Part shown: piece by piece, positions 27,057 through 35,671 of the stretch
How positions within the stretch are numbered: position 1 is the stretch's first letter
Layout: every line of letters begins with the position of its first letter
Source: Paraburkholderia madseniana
GTDB taxonomy: Bacteria; Pseudomonadota; Gammaproteobacteria; Burkholderiales; Burkholderiaceae
DNA: 64,000 nucleotides
NCBI RefSeq assembly: GCF_009690905.1
Contig: NZ_VOSW01000018.1
Span: 1-64,000 of the forward strand
Reading direction: 5' to 3'
Program-made: the position numbers and the translations under genes
Notes under the pieces: model-generated
The model's input: only the letters and a program-made list of their open reading frames with translations
Databases searched by the model: none
What the model was told of the DNA's origin: nothing

Positions 27057-28031
27057 GTGGAACTACGAGCGCTGCGGTATTTCGTCGAAGTGGTCCGTCA
27101 ACAGAGCTTCACCGTCGCCGCCGAGCAGATGTTCGTCACGCAGCCGACCATCAGCAAGATGGTCAAGTCGCTGGAGGACGAAATCGGCTCGCCGTTGCTG
27201 CTACGCGATGGGCGCCAAATGGTGCTGACCGACGCCGGCCGGATCGTCTATCAGCGCGGTCAGGACGTTCTGGCCGCGCACGCGCAGTTGCAGGCCGAGT
27301 TGAATGACCTCGATACGCTCGGCCGCGGCGAGTTGACCATCGGCATTCCGCCAATGGGCGGCTCGCTGTTCACACCCGCCATCGCCGCCTTCCGCCAGCG
27401 CTATCCGAAAATTGAGCTGAAGCTGTTCGAGCAGGGTTCACGCGCGATCGAGACCGCGCTGATCCACGGCGAACTGGAGTTAGGTGGCGTGTTACAACCG
27501 GTCGACCCGGAGAACATCGAGGTGTTGCCGATGACCCGGCAATTGCTGTGGCTGGTCGCGCGCACCGGCTCGCGCTGGGACGATCTGCACGAAGTGCCGC
27601 TCGCCGAGCTCGCCAACGAGCAGTTCGTGTTCTATGGCGAGAGCCTCGCGCTCAACGACGTCGTGCTGAACGCGTGCCGGACCGCCGGCTTTGCGCCGAC
27701 CATCGTCGGGCGCAGCGGGCACTGGGATTTCATGGCGGCGTTAGTGCTGGCCGGGGTCGGTATCGCGCTGTTGCCTGCGCCGTATTGCCGACGGCTCGAC
27801 GCGGCGCAGTTCACCTGCCGCCCCGTAGTGGCACCGGAGATTCCATGGGAAGTGGCGATTGGCTGGCGCCGCAACGGCTATCTGTCACACGCGGCGCGCG
27901 CATGGCTGGAGGTAGCGCGCGAGACGCTGCCAGGCCAGGCCGGCGACGATTTCATGGTGGGGCCGGGCATCGGTATGACCGGCATCACGGCGCCCGCTAA
28001 GACACCGCCGCATACGCGGCCGGCCGAATGA
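27057..28031 (+). CDS. LysR family transcriptional regulator
   Basis: A 324-aa regulator with an N-terminal winged helix (residues 1-60; AAEQMFVTQPTISKMVKSLE is the recognition part) and a periplasmic-binding-protein-like effector domain (about 90-295). The start is GTG at 27057, with GGAG nine bases upstream. The effector domain starts GELTIGIPPMGGSLFTPAIA, a pattern close to CidR/CynR-type regulators. It is divergent from the glycosyltransferase gene, 224 bases apart. Its target and inducer cannot be read from sequence. Confidence 0.9.
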   Translation: MELRALRYFVEVVRQQSFTVAAEQMFVTQPTISKMVKSLEDEIGSPLLLRDGRQMVLTDAGRIVYQRGQDVLAAHAQLQAELNDLDTLGRGELTIGIPPMGGSLFTPAIAAFRQRYPKIELKLFEQGSRAIETALIHGELELGGVLQPVDPENIEVLPMTRQLLWLVARTGSRWDDLHEVPLAELANEQFVFYGESLALNDVVLNACRTAGFAPTIVGRSGHWDFMAALVLAGVGIALLPAPYCRRLDAAQFTCRPVVAPEIPWEVAIGWRRNGYLSHAARAWLEVARETLPGQAGDDFMVGPGIGMTGITAPAKTPPHTRPAE

Positions 28032-28033
28032 CA

Positions 28034-28065
28034 ACATGCCCCCCGGCGCGAACCGGGCGGCATGT
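28034..28065. terminator. Strong hairpin after the LysR gene
   Basis: ACATGCC (28034-28040) and GGCATGT (28059-28065) form an outer stem, continued by CCCGG/CCGGG pairs with one mismatch, 12 bp in all around a 6-base loop. It begins three bases after the LysR stop. There is no T-run, so its terminator role is uncertain. Confidence 0.45.
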
Positions 28066-28088
28066 CTTCAAGACACGGCTGACCTCGA

Positions 28089-28156
28089 AGACTTATCTCC
28101 AAGCACCACCTCGGAAGCCTATCGCGACGGGCGCATCTCAGAGACTTATCTTCAAG
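28089..28156 (+). repeat. Two short direct repeats between convergent genes
   Basis: AGACTTATCTCCAAG (28089-28103) recurs as AGACTTATCTTCAAG (28142-28156), 53 bases apart with one difference. They lie between the LysR hairpin and the 3' end of the OmpA-like gene. No function is apparent. Confidence 0.6.
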
Positions 28157-28174
28157 GCTCAGTCAGCGCCGTCA

Positions 28175-29899
28175 TTACTGCTGCGCGACAAACTCGATGC
28201 GGCGGTTGGCAAAACGGCCGCTCGCCGTGTCGTTGCTCGCGACCGGACGCGCATCGCCATAACCTTGCGCGACCAGCGAATCCGCCGGCACACCCGTCTT
28301 CACGAGATACGCGCGAACCGCTTCGGCGCGCTTCTTCGACAGTTGCAGATTGGCTTGCGCACCACCGACATTGTCCGAATAGCCGGCCACTTCGAGCTTG
28401 GCCGTCTTGCCGTTACGCGCGCAGGCATTCAACACTTGCGCCGACTGGTTCAGATCTTCCAGCGCCGAGGCCGGCACGCGAGCACCGGCGCTTGCGAAGT
28501 TGATCACCTGCAGGTTCAACACCTTGACCACGTCCGCTGTTACGCACGAGCTGTCCGGCGCGAGGAGGCCCTTGATCGCGCCGCGGAAGTTTTCGGTTGC
28601 GTTCGCGACCGCCTGTTCGACGTTGAACGAACCGATCTGATACGAGGCGCCGAACAGCGATTTGAGTTTATCGAGCCAGCCGAGCTTCGCGTTTGCCGCG
28701 CTGCCGCTCAGTTCGACGTGCGCGCCATCCACTTTCACCTCGGCGCCCGGCAATGCCATCAGCGGCAGCAGGCCGTCCAGATGAACGAGCCAGTCGGCCT
28801 GCTTGGTGTCCTGATCGACCGTGACGTTCGCGACGAAACGGTCAGCGCCGAAATGCTTTGTCAGCGCGTCGATCAGATGGGTCTTTTCGGCTTCGCTGCC
28901 AACCGTGGCCGTAAGCGTCGGTTTGCCGGCGGCGTCGACGGTGAAGCTGAGCTGACTGTCTTTGGTCGGCGCGGGCGCGGCGGCAGGTTGCTGCGCTTCG
29001 CTGGCGGCGCTTGCAGCTACAGCGGCAGGCGTTGCAGCCGCGGCGGCCGAGCCCTCAGCCGATGCGGACGCCGGCTGCGCCGTTGCCGCGGCTCCGGCGC
29101 TACTGCGCTCGCTGCTTTGTTCGTCTCGTTGCTCGCTATGGCAACCGCGCAGGAACAGGAAAGCCAGCACCGCAGCAATCGCCGCGAGCAGCCACCACAG
29201 CCACTTGCGCGAACGGCGCTCTTCGCGCACCACCGCGTCGGTTGGCACGCGGATGCTCGACATCGCTTCGGCCACCGGCTTGGCGGCAGGCGTCGGATGG
29301 TCGATGTGCGCCGAGACCGCCTTAAGCTGCGACAGAATATTGCCGGTGAACGCGCCGAGTCCAGTCAGGCCAAGCCCGGCCATCAGACGGTCGTTCAGAT
29401 ACGGCGCAATGGCCGGCAACTGATGGCCCAGCAGCGTTGGCAACTGGCCGACGTTACCCTGACCTTCGAGAAAATGCCGCTTCAGCAGGCCCAGCAGCGT
29501 TGCGCCGACGATACCCGTCATGGCGTGCGTCGCATGCGCCGGGACGCCGGTTTGAGTGGCGACCTCGTCGCTGAGCGTATCGACGCGGCGATCGAATGCG
29601 CGCTCGAGCAACTGCCGCCCCACACCTTCCAACTGGCTCACCCCGGTGGTGCTGCCGAGCAGTTGCGGCAACTGCTCGGCGATGTGGCCGTTCACCTCAG
29701 GCGAGAGGATCGTTGCGAACAGCGAACGCGCGCCGTCGAGCGTTGCGCCCTTCTGCATCAGACCGGCGACCAGCGCCGGCCCGGTTGTTGCAAGCACCTT
29801 CTGGGTCGCGTCCGGCGGCAGCCCGAAGCGGGCCGCCATCTGTCGCACGACGCCGTCCGTCAACGCGGACTGAATCAGCTGAATCACATTGATACTCAT
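28175..29899 (-). CDS. DUF937-OmpA fusion envelope protein
   Basis: A 574-aa protein in three parts. Residues about 1-190 are a DUF937/YidB-like helical region (QLIQSALTDGVVRQMAARFGL, then PQLLGSTTG). A membrane segment, KWLWWLLAAIAAVLAFLFL, lies near residue 235, preceded by Arg/Glu-rich residues and followed by an Ala/Ser-rich linker. The C-terminal part has BON-like repeats and an OmpA peptidoglycan-binding domain (VAGYSDNVGGAQANLQLSKKRAEAV and ANRRIEFV, about 485-574). The predicted topology is N-in with the OmpA domain in the periplasm. The ATG at 29899 marks where conserved sequence begins. Confidence 0.85.
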   Translation of the reverse strand: MSINVIQLIQSALTDGVVRQMAARFGLPPDATQKVLATTGPALVAGLMQKGATLDGARSLFATILSPEVNGHIAEQLPQLLGSTTGVSQLEGVGRQLLERAFDRRVDTLSDEVATQTGVPAHATHAMTGIVGATLLGLLKRHFLEGQGNVGQLPTLLGHQLPAIAPYLNDRLMAGLGLTGLGAFTGNILSQLKAVSAHIDHPTPAAKPVAEAMSSIRVPTDAVVREERRSRKWLWWLLAAIAAVLAFLFLRGCHSEQRDEQSSERSSAGAAATAQPASASAEGSAAAAATPAAVAASAASEAQQPAAAPAPTKDSQLSFTVDAAGKPTLTATVGSEAEKTHLIDALTKHFGADRFVANVTVDQDTKQADWLVHLDGLLPLMALPGAEVKVDGAHVELSGSAANAKLGWLDKLKSLFGASYQIGSFNVEQAVANATENFRGAIKGLLAPDSSCVTADVVKVLNLQVINFASAGARVPASALEDLNQSAQVLNACARNGKTAKLEVAGYSDNVGGAQANLQLSKKRAEAVRAYLVKTGVPADSLVAQGYGDARPVASNDTASGRFANRRIEFVAQQ

Positions 29900-30026
29900 C
29901 GCTTCGCTTCCTTGATTTCCCGAACGCGTCACCTGACGCGCTCTTTTTCGCGGCGCGATTATAGGTTTGGGGAAATCTCATAAACGAAACGGCACAATTT
30001 ATGACGAATTAACCGACGTTCGCCTA

Positions 30027-30062
30027 AATATTCTTATATTTGCGACCAAGATTAAGAATATT
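30027..30062. promoter_or_regulatory. AT-rich perfect inverted repeat upstream of the OmpA-like gene
   Basis: AATATTCTTA (30027-30036) and TAAGAATATT (30053-30062) form a perfect 10-bp dyad with a 16-base spacer. It lies nine bases past the GMC oxidoreductase stop, in an AT-rich patch unlike the surroundings. It could be an operator or the promoter region for the gene at 28175-29899. Confidence 0.5.
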
Positions 30063-30071
30063 GCTGCTCTC

Positions 30072-31721
30072 TCAAGCCGCCACGCCGGTGACGCCCGTCG
30101 ACTTCATCGCCGGCACCGTTTGCCCCTCGAACCGGGTCGCCGCGATCAGTTCGGCCGCGCGCTCGCCGATCATCACCGTCGGCGAATTCGTGTTGCCGCC
30201 GATCAGCGTCGGCATCACGGAAGCATCGACGATCCGCAACCCCGTCACGCCGCGCACCCGCAACTGCGGATCGACCACCGATTGCGCATCGCCGCCCATC
30301 CGGCAGGTTGCCACCGGGTGATAGATCGTGTCGGCATGCTCGGCGATGGTCCGGCGCAACTCCTCCTCGGTCTGGCCGGCATGGGTGTACAGCTCCTTGC
30401 CGCCATGCAGCGCCAGCGACGGCGCGTCGAGAATGCGCCGCGCCATCTGCGCGCCTTCCACCAGCAGGTCGAGATCGCGCGAGTCGCTGAAAAAACGCGG
30501 ATCGATCACCGGTGCGGTACGCGCGTCGGCGCTCGCAAGCGTCACCGTGCCGCGGCTATGTGGCCGCAGCACGCACACGTGCAGCGAATAACCGTGGCCC
30601 CAGTGCATATGGCGGTTGTGGTCGTCGACAATCGCCGCGCAGAAATGCAGTTGCAGGTCCGGGCGATCGAGCGTCGGCCGGCTCCTCAGAAACCCGCCCG
30701 CTTCGGCGACATTGCTCGACAGCATGCCCTTCCCATGTCGCATGAAGGTCACGAACTGCGGCAGCATCCGCGCAATGCCGCGAATCGAAAAGCCGGTCGG
30801 CTCGATCGACGACACCCGTTTGTTGATCGTGAAGTCGACGTGGTCGATCAGGTTCTGGCCGACCTCGGGGGCATCGTGCAGCACGGCGATGCCGAGCGAC
30901 TGCAGATGCGCGGCCGGCCCGATGCCCGAGCACATCAGCAGTTGCGGCGAATTGAACGCGCCCGCTGCCAGCACCACTTCGGCACGCGCTTCCAGCGTTT
31001 CGGTACGGCCGCCGCGCACGATCTCGACGCCGCTCGCGCGCTTGCCGTCGAAGGTCACGCGCAGCACCGTCGCATCGGCGATCGTATGGAGATTGGGGCG
31101 CTCGCGGTCGTAGATATAAGCGCGCGCGACACTGCAGCGCCGTCCGTCGCGCTGCGTCACCTGATAGAAGCCGATGCCTTCCTGGTCGGCGCCGTTGAAA
31201 TCGCTGTTCGATTTGTAACCGGCTTCGGTCGCGGCCTGCACGAAACGCTTCGAAAACGGATTGCGATAGCGCAGATCGGACACCGTCAGCGGGCCGTCCG
31301 CGCCATGCCATGCATCGGCGCCGCGTTCGTTGCCTTCCGCGCGGCGAAAATGCGGCAGCACGTCGGCCCATGACCAGCCTTCGCAGCCGAGCTGCGCCCA
31401 TTCGTCGTAATCGAGCGGATGGCCGCGCGTATAGATCATCGCGTTGATCGCGCTCGATCCGCCGAAGCCCCGCCCGCGTGGCTGATAGCCCTGGCGTCCA
31501 CCGAGCCCCGGCTGGGGCGTCGTCAGATAGCCGTAGTTGGTCTTGAGTTTGTGCGGCACGACGGCCGCCACGCCCACCGGCATGTTCACGAACAGATTGC
31601 GGTCCGTATGCGGACCGGCTTCGATCAGGGCAATCGTGGCGTCCGGGCAGCTATCCGCCAGACGGCTCGCGAGCGAACAGCCGCCTGAGCCCGCACCGAC
31701 GATGATGTAGTCGTATTGCAT
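30072..31721 (-). CDS. GMC family FAD-dependent oxidoreductase (alcohol/choline dehydrogenase-like)
   Basis: A 549-aa flavoenzyme. The FAD-binding YIIVGAGSGGCSLASRL (5-21) is at the N-terminus. The GMC signatures RGRGFGGSSAINAMIYTRG (about 82-100) and LAAGAFNSPQLLMCSGIGP (about 254-272) are both present. Near the C-terminus the catalytic His lies in YHPVATCRMG (about 478) and the Asn in GNTNSPTVMIGERAAE (about 520). It starts 10 bases after a strong GGAGGA site. GMC enzymes of this kind oxidise primary alcohols to aldehydes; the substrate is unknown. Confidence 0.93.
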   Translation of the reverse strand: MQYDYIIVGAGSGGCSLASRLADSCPDATIALIEAGPHTDRNLFVNMPVGVAAVVPHKLKTNYGYLTTPQPGLGGRQGYQPRGRGFGGSSAINAMIYTRGHPLDYDEWAQLGCEGWSWADVLPHFRRAEGNERGADAWHGADGPLTVSDLRYRNPFSKRFVQAATEAGYKSNSDFNGADQEGIGFYQVTQRDGRRCSVARAYIYDRERPNLHTIADATVLRVTFDGKRASGVEIVRGGRTETLEARAEVVLAAGAFNSPQLLMCSGIGPAAHLQSLGIAVLHDAPEVGQNLIDHVDFTINKRVSSIEPTGFSIRGIARMLPQFVTFMRHGKGMLSSNVAEAGGFLRSRPTLDRPDLQLHFCAAIVDDHNRHMHWGHGYSLHVCVLRPHSRGTVTLASADARTAPVIDPRFFSDSRDLDLLVEGAQMARRILDAPSLALHGGKELYTHAGQTEEELRRTIAEHADTIYHPVATCRMGGDAQSVVDPQLRVRGVTGLRIVDASVMPTLIGGNTNSPTVMIGERAAELIAATRFEGQTVPAMKSTGVTGVAA

Positions 31722-32029
31722 CCGCTCCTCCAATTGGGCCCGCGTTGCTCGCGGACCCTGTCTAGTACACACTTGTCTACGTGCGTTTTATCGGCATTGT
31801 AGGGAGCGTTCGGTTGCGACGGCGGGTTCGTGTCAGAGCGATCCCTCTAAACGAAAGCCCTCCCGCGACCCTATGATGAAAGACGCGCGTGCGCCCGTCA
31901 GGCCGCCGCGCAGGGCATTCAAACACGGCGCCCCGCGCGCCGTCCTCAGAGCGTGCGGCACGACACGCCACGATAAAACAGCACACCGTCGATCAGCGAC
32001 GGCGCGCATCCGGTGAACGGAGACAGCAG
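31722..32029. other. Divergent control region between GMC oxidoreductase and AidB-like genes
   Basis: No gene is seen in these 308 bases, although a reading frame extends into it from the plus-strand gene. TGTCTA occurs twice, at 31759-31764 and 31774-31779, 15 bases apart, and might be part of a repressor site near the GMC gene. TACAAT on the minus strand (31796-31801) is a possible -10 for the GMC gene, but no good -35 goes with it. Confidence 0.45.
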
Positions 32030-33727
32030 ATGGAACGGCACAGCATCGGCCACACTCACGACGTGACAAATCAGGCGCCTCCGCTAGCGGATTACAACCT
32101 GTTTTCGAGCGACGTGGCGTTGTCCGCCGCGCTCGAACGCGAAGGGGCCGCGTGGCATCGCGAGGCGCTGCTGCGGCACGGTGCGGCGCTCACCACGCCG
32201 GAGACACTCGCGCTCGCCGAACTGGCGAACCGCCATACGCCCGAATTGATCACGCACAGCCCGCGCGGCGAACGCATCGACGCGCTCGAGTTTCATCCTT
32301 CGTGGCATACGCTGCTGGGGCTGTTGCGCCGCGAAGGCCTGCACGCGTTGCCGTTTTCGGATCCGCAACGCGGCGCGATGGTCGCGCGTTGCGCCGGCTA
32401 CTTCCTGCATGCGCAACTCGAATCCGGCTCCCTCTGCCCGCTGACGATGACCTTCGCGAGCATCCCGGTGCTGCAACGCGAACCCGCGTTGTTCGAGACG
32501 CTGCGCGACAAGCTCTACGCCCGCGAACACGATCCACGCGACCTCCCGCTCACGCAAAAAACCTCGGCGATGATCGGTATGGGTATGACCGAAAAACAAG
32601 GCGGCTCGGACGTGCGCAGCAACCAGACGCGTGCCTATGCCACGCGCGGAAGCGGCCGTGGCGCTGAATATCGCCTTGTCGGCCACAAATGGTTTTTCTC
32701 CGCGCCGCAATGTGACGCGCATCTGGTGCTGGCCCGCACCGACGATCACGAAGGCCTGTCGTGCTTCTACGTGCCGCGTTTCGCACCGGACGGCAGCAAG
32801 AACGCCGTGCAGATCCAGCGTCTGAAAGACAAGCTCGGCAACCGCTCGAATGCGAGCAGCGAAGTCGAATTCTTCGACGCGTTCGGCATCATGATCGGCG
32901 ACGAAGGCCGCGGCGTGCCGACCATCATCGAAATGGCGAACTACACGCGGCTCGATTGCGTGATCGGCAGCGCGGCCCTGATGCGTGCGGCGCTGGTGCA
33001 GGCAATCCACCATGCCCGAAACCGCAGCGCCTTCGGCCGGCAACTGGCCGATCAGCCGCTGATGCGCAATGTGCTCGCCGACCTGGCGCTGGAATCGGAA
33101 GCCGCAACGGTGCTGTTCATGCGGCTCGCGCGCGCGTTCGAAGCGTCGGCCGATGCGTCGTCGGCTGCGCCCGCCGAGCGCGCGTGGCGCCGGATCGTCA
33201 CCCCGGCGGCGAAGTACTGGGTCTGCAAGCGCGCGCTGGAATTCACCGGCGAGGCGATGGAAGTGTGGGGCGGCAATGGTTATGTCGAAACCGGTCCGAT
33301 GGCCCGCTTCTATCGTGAAGCGCCCGTCAATTCGATCTGGGAAGGCTCGGGTAACGTGATGTGCCTCGACGTGCTGCGTGCCATGGAGCGCGAGCCCGAA
33401 GCCGCGCAGGCCCTATTCGCCGCCTGGCAAGCGGATGCACAAGGGCACCCGGCTTTGAGCGCCGCGCTCGGCAAGCTCGCCGCCACGCTTAACGGACCCG
33501 CCGAACATCGCGAAGCCTCCGCACGACGGATCGCGCAGCAGATCGTGCTGATCGCACAAGCCACCTTGCTGGTGAAGCACGCGCCGCCGGAAGTCGCCGA
33601 TGCCTTCATCGCGACGCGTCTCGCCGACGGCTGCGGCGAGAGCGGCCGGGTGTACGGCACGCTACCGGCGACGTTCGACCACGCCGCGATCATCGAGCGG
33701 GCATTTAACAGCACAACACACCAATAA
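32030..33727 (+). CDS. AidB-like acyl-CoA dehydrogenase family protein
   Basis: A 565-aa flavoprotein. It has the N-terminal TNQAPPLADYNLFSSD segment and the MGMTEKQGGSDVRSN motif typical of AidB, which in E. coli is part of the adaptive response to alkylation and has acyl-CoA dehydrogenase homology. A central FAD region (about 180-300) and C-terminal helical domain with EVWGGNGYVETGPMARFYREAPV follow. The ATG at 32030 has GGAG upstream and begins just before the conserved part. A 43-base gap separates it from an aldehyde dehydrogenase gene. A catabolic rather than repair role is possible. Confidence 0.85.
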   Translation: MERHSIGHTHDVTNQAPPLADYNLFSSDVALSAALEREGAAWHREALLRHGAALTTPETLALAELANRHTPELITHSPRGERIDALEFHPSWHTLLGLLRREGLHALPFSDPQRGAMVARCAGYFLHAQLESGSLCPLTMTFASIPVLQREPALFETLRDKLYAREHDPRDLPLTQKTSAMIGMGMTEKQGGSDVRSNQTRAYATRGSGRGAEYRLVGHKWFFSAPQCDAHLVLARTDDHEGLSCFYVPRFAPDGSKNAVQIQRLKDKLGNRSNASSEVEFFDAFGIMIGDEGRGVPTIIEMANYTRLDCVIGSAALMRAALVQAIHHARNRSAFGRQLADQPLMRNVLADLALESEAATVLFMRLARAFEASADASSAAPAERAWRRIVTPAAKYWVCKRALEFTGEAMEVWGGNGYVETGPMARFYREAPVNSIWEGSGNVMCLDVLRAMEREPEAAQALFAAWQADAQGHPALSAALGKLAATLNGPAEHREASARRIAQQIVLIAQATLLVKHAPPEVADAFIATRLADGCGESGRVYGTLPATFDHAAIIERAFNSTTHQ

Positions 33728-33770
33728 GCGCGACTCAACGCGCACGTCATCCATCAGGGAGTGGACACAC

Positions 33771-35189
33771 ATGAAGAACGATTTGCCAGAAGTCGTCGCG
33801 CTCGAAGCGCTGCTGCGCGATCAACGCCACGCGTATTTGCGCGCGCCGTATCCGTCATGGGAAGCGCGTGCCGGCCATCTGAAAGCGCTGCGCAAAGTCA
33901 TGCTCGACAACCGCGACGCACTCGCCGACGCGATGAACGCCGACTTCGGCAATCGCGCGAAACAGGAAGTGCTGCTCGCCGAATTCCTGCTGATCAAGGG
34001 TGAGATCGACGCCGCGCTCAGACACGGCAAACGCTGGATGAAAGCGCAACGCCGCAGCACCAACAAATGGCTGATGCCGGCGCGCGCGAAAGTGGTGCCG
34101 CAGCCGCTCGGCGTGGTCGGCATCATCGTGCCGTGGAATTATCCGGTGCTGCTCGCAGTCGGCCCGCTGATCAGTGCGCTGACGGCCGGCAACCGCGCCA
34201 TCATCAAGATGTCGGAGCTGACGCCGCGCACCTCGGCGCTATTCGAGCAGTTGATCGGCCAGACCTTCGCGCGCGACCACGTCGCCGTAGTGAACGGCGA
34301 TGCTGGATTGGCCGCCGCGTTCAGCGCGCAACCGTTCGACCATCTGTTGTTCACCGGCTCGACCAAGGTCGGCCATGAAGTGATGCGCGCCGCCGCCGAA
34401 CATCTGACGCCGGTCACGCTCGAACTGGGCGGCAAGTCGCCGGCCATCATCGGTCAGCACGCGCGCTTCGACAACGCGGTGGATAACCTCGTCGCGGGCA
34501 AGACGCTCAACGCGGGCCAGACCTGCGTCGCGCCGGACTACGTGCTGGTGCCGCGCGGCAAGGAGCAGGCGTTCATCGAACGGGCACGCGCGCGGATGGC
34601 GACGATGTATCCCGACTTTGCGCGTAACCTCGACTACACATCGATCATCTCGGAGCGGCATTTCACTCGGCTGCAACGTCTCGCCGACGAAGCGCAGGCC
34701 GCCGGCGCGCAACTGCACACGCTCACCGACAGCACACCCGACGAGGCAAGCCGCCGCTTCCCGCTGATCGCGGTCACGAATGCGCCGGATGAAAGCGCGC
34801 TGATGCAGGAGGAAATCTTCGGCCCGCTACTGCCGATCGTCCCCTACGACACGCTCGACGACGCAATCTCGTGGATCAACACGCGTCCCCGCCCGCTCGC
34901 GCTGTATCTCTATGCCGACGACAGTGCGACCATCGACCGCGTCACGCGCGACACCATCGCGGGCGGCATGGCGATCAACGAAACGCTGATGCATCTGGCG
35001 TGCGAAAGCCTGCCGTTCGGCGGCGTCGGTGCGAGCGGGATGGGCGCGTATCACGGCTACGAAGGCTTCGTCACCTTCTCGAAGATGAAGCCGGTGCTGA
35101 CACAGGCGCGCCTGAACGCGCGCGGATGGATCTCGCCGCCGTACGGCAAGCGGGTGAATGCGCTGCTGAAGCTGATGATGAGGTTCTGA
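33771..35189 (+). CDS. Coniferyl-aldehyde-type aldehyde dehydrogenase
   Basis: A 472-aa NAD(P)-dependent aldehyde dehydrogenase. The cofactor-binding region has VVGIIVPWNYPVLLAVGP (about 116-133) and LLFTGSTKVG (about 193-202). The catalytic Glu is in LELGGKSP (Glu 218) and the catalytic Cys in GQTCVAPDYV (Cys 252). The layout and the short C-terminus match coniferyl aldehyde dehydrogenases, which turn aryl and some alkyl aldehydes into acids. The start ATG is preceded by GGGAGT. It is co-directional with the AidB-like gene. Confidence 0.9.
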   Translation: MKNDLPEVVALEALLRDQRHAYLRAPYPSWEARAGHLKALRKVMLDNRDALADAMNADFGNRAKQEVLLAEFLLIKGEIDAALRHGKRWMKAQRRSTNKWLMPARAKVVPQPLGVVGIIVPWNYPVLLAVGPLISALTAGNRAIIKMSELTPRTSALFEQLIGQTFARDHVAVVNGDAGLAAAFSAQPFDHLLFTGSTKVGHEVMRAAAEHLTPVTLELGGKSPAIIGQHARFDNAVDNLVAGKTLNAGQTCVAPDYVLVPRGKEQAFIERARARMATMYPDFARNLDYTSIISERHFTRLQRLADEAQAAGAQLHTLTDSTPDEASRRFPLIAVTNAPDESALMQEEIFGPLLPIVPYDTLDDAISWINTRPRPLALYLYADDSATIDRVTRDTIAGGMAINETLMHLACESLPFGGVGASGMGAYHGYEGFVTFSKMKPVLTQARLNARGWISPPYGKRVNALLKLMMRF

Positions 35190-35305
35190 CGCGGCGGGCA
35201 TCCGTGGGGCGGCCATCCGCGCGGCGGGCACCCGTGGGCTGGGCAACTCGTGCAGAACAGCGTACTGCGACGACGGCCGCGGGCTAAGCAGCGGGCGTTC
35301 GCCAC

Positions 35306-35671
35306 TCAGCGCCTCGGCGTCCCACCGGAAACGTCCGCAATGTCCGTGGCGACCACATCCGTGACGTCCTGCGCGGCGGCCACGCCGCTTTCGGGCTCAT
35401 GCTCCGCGCCGCTTTCCAGCCGATGCAGCCAAGCGAGCAACTCGGCCACCGCCTGATAAAGCTGCGGCGGAATCCGCGTGTCGAGGTCGACCTGCATCAG
35501 CAACGAGACCATTTCCGGCGCTTCGTGCACGTACAGCCCGGCTTCCTTGGCGCGCTGCACAATCATCTCGGCCAGCATGCCGTAGCCTTTGGCGATCACG
35601 CGTGGTGCGGGATCGCTGCCTTGTGCGTCGTAGACGAGCGCGGCCGCGCTGCGGCGATGTTTGCGGCTCAT
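35306..35671 (-). CDS. fhlB: FhlB, FlhB C-terminal-domain-like flagellar export protein
   Basis: A 121-aa protein equivalent to the cytoplasmic C-terminal part of the export switch protein FlhB. AALVYDAQGSDPAPRVIAKG and IPPQLYQAVAELLAWLHRLE align with the FlhB domain. It lacks the self-cleaving NPTH sequence at the expected place, so it cannot process itself like FlhB. The ATG at 35671 shares one base with the stop of the fliK-like gene (TGATG), a coupling arrangement that suggests the two act together in substrate switching. Confidence 0.85.
   Translation of the reverse strand: MSRKHRRSAAALVYDAQGSDPAPRVIAKGYGMLAEMIVQRAKEAGLYVHEAPEMVSLLMQVDLDTRIPPQLYQAVAELLAWLHRLESGAEHEPESGVAAAQDVTDVVATDIADVSGGTPRR

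Noticed and set aside
31787..31794. GCCGATAA on the minus strand upstream of the GMC oxidoreductase, an exact sigma-28 -10 word
   Set aside because: No TAAA lies 14-16 bases upstream, and the gene is not flagellar, so it is probably chance.
35190..35240. Repeated GGCGGGCAnCCGTGGG sequence after the aldehyde dehydrogenase
   Set aside because: Only two imperfect copies in GC-rich filler between convergent genes; no folded structure or gene was found.
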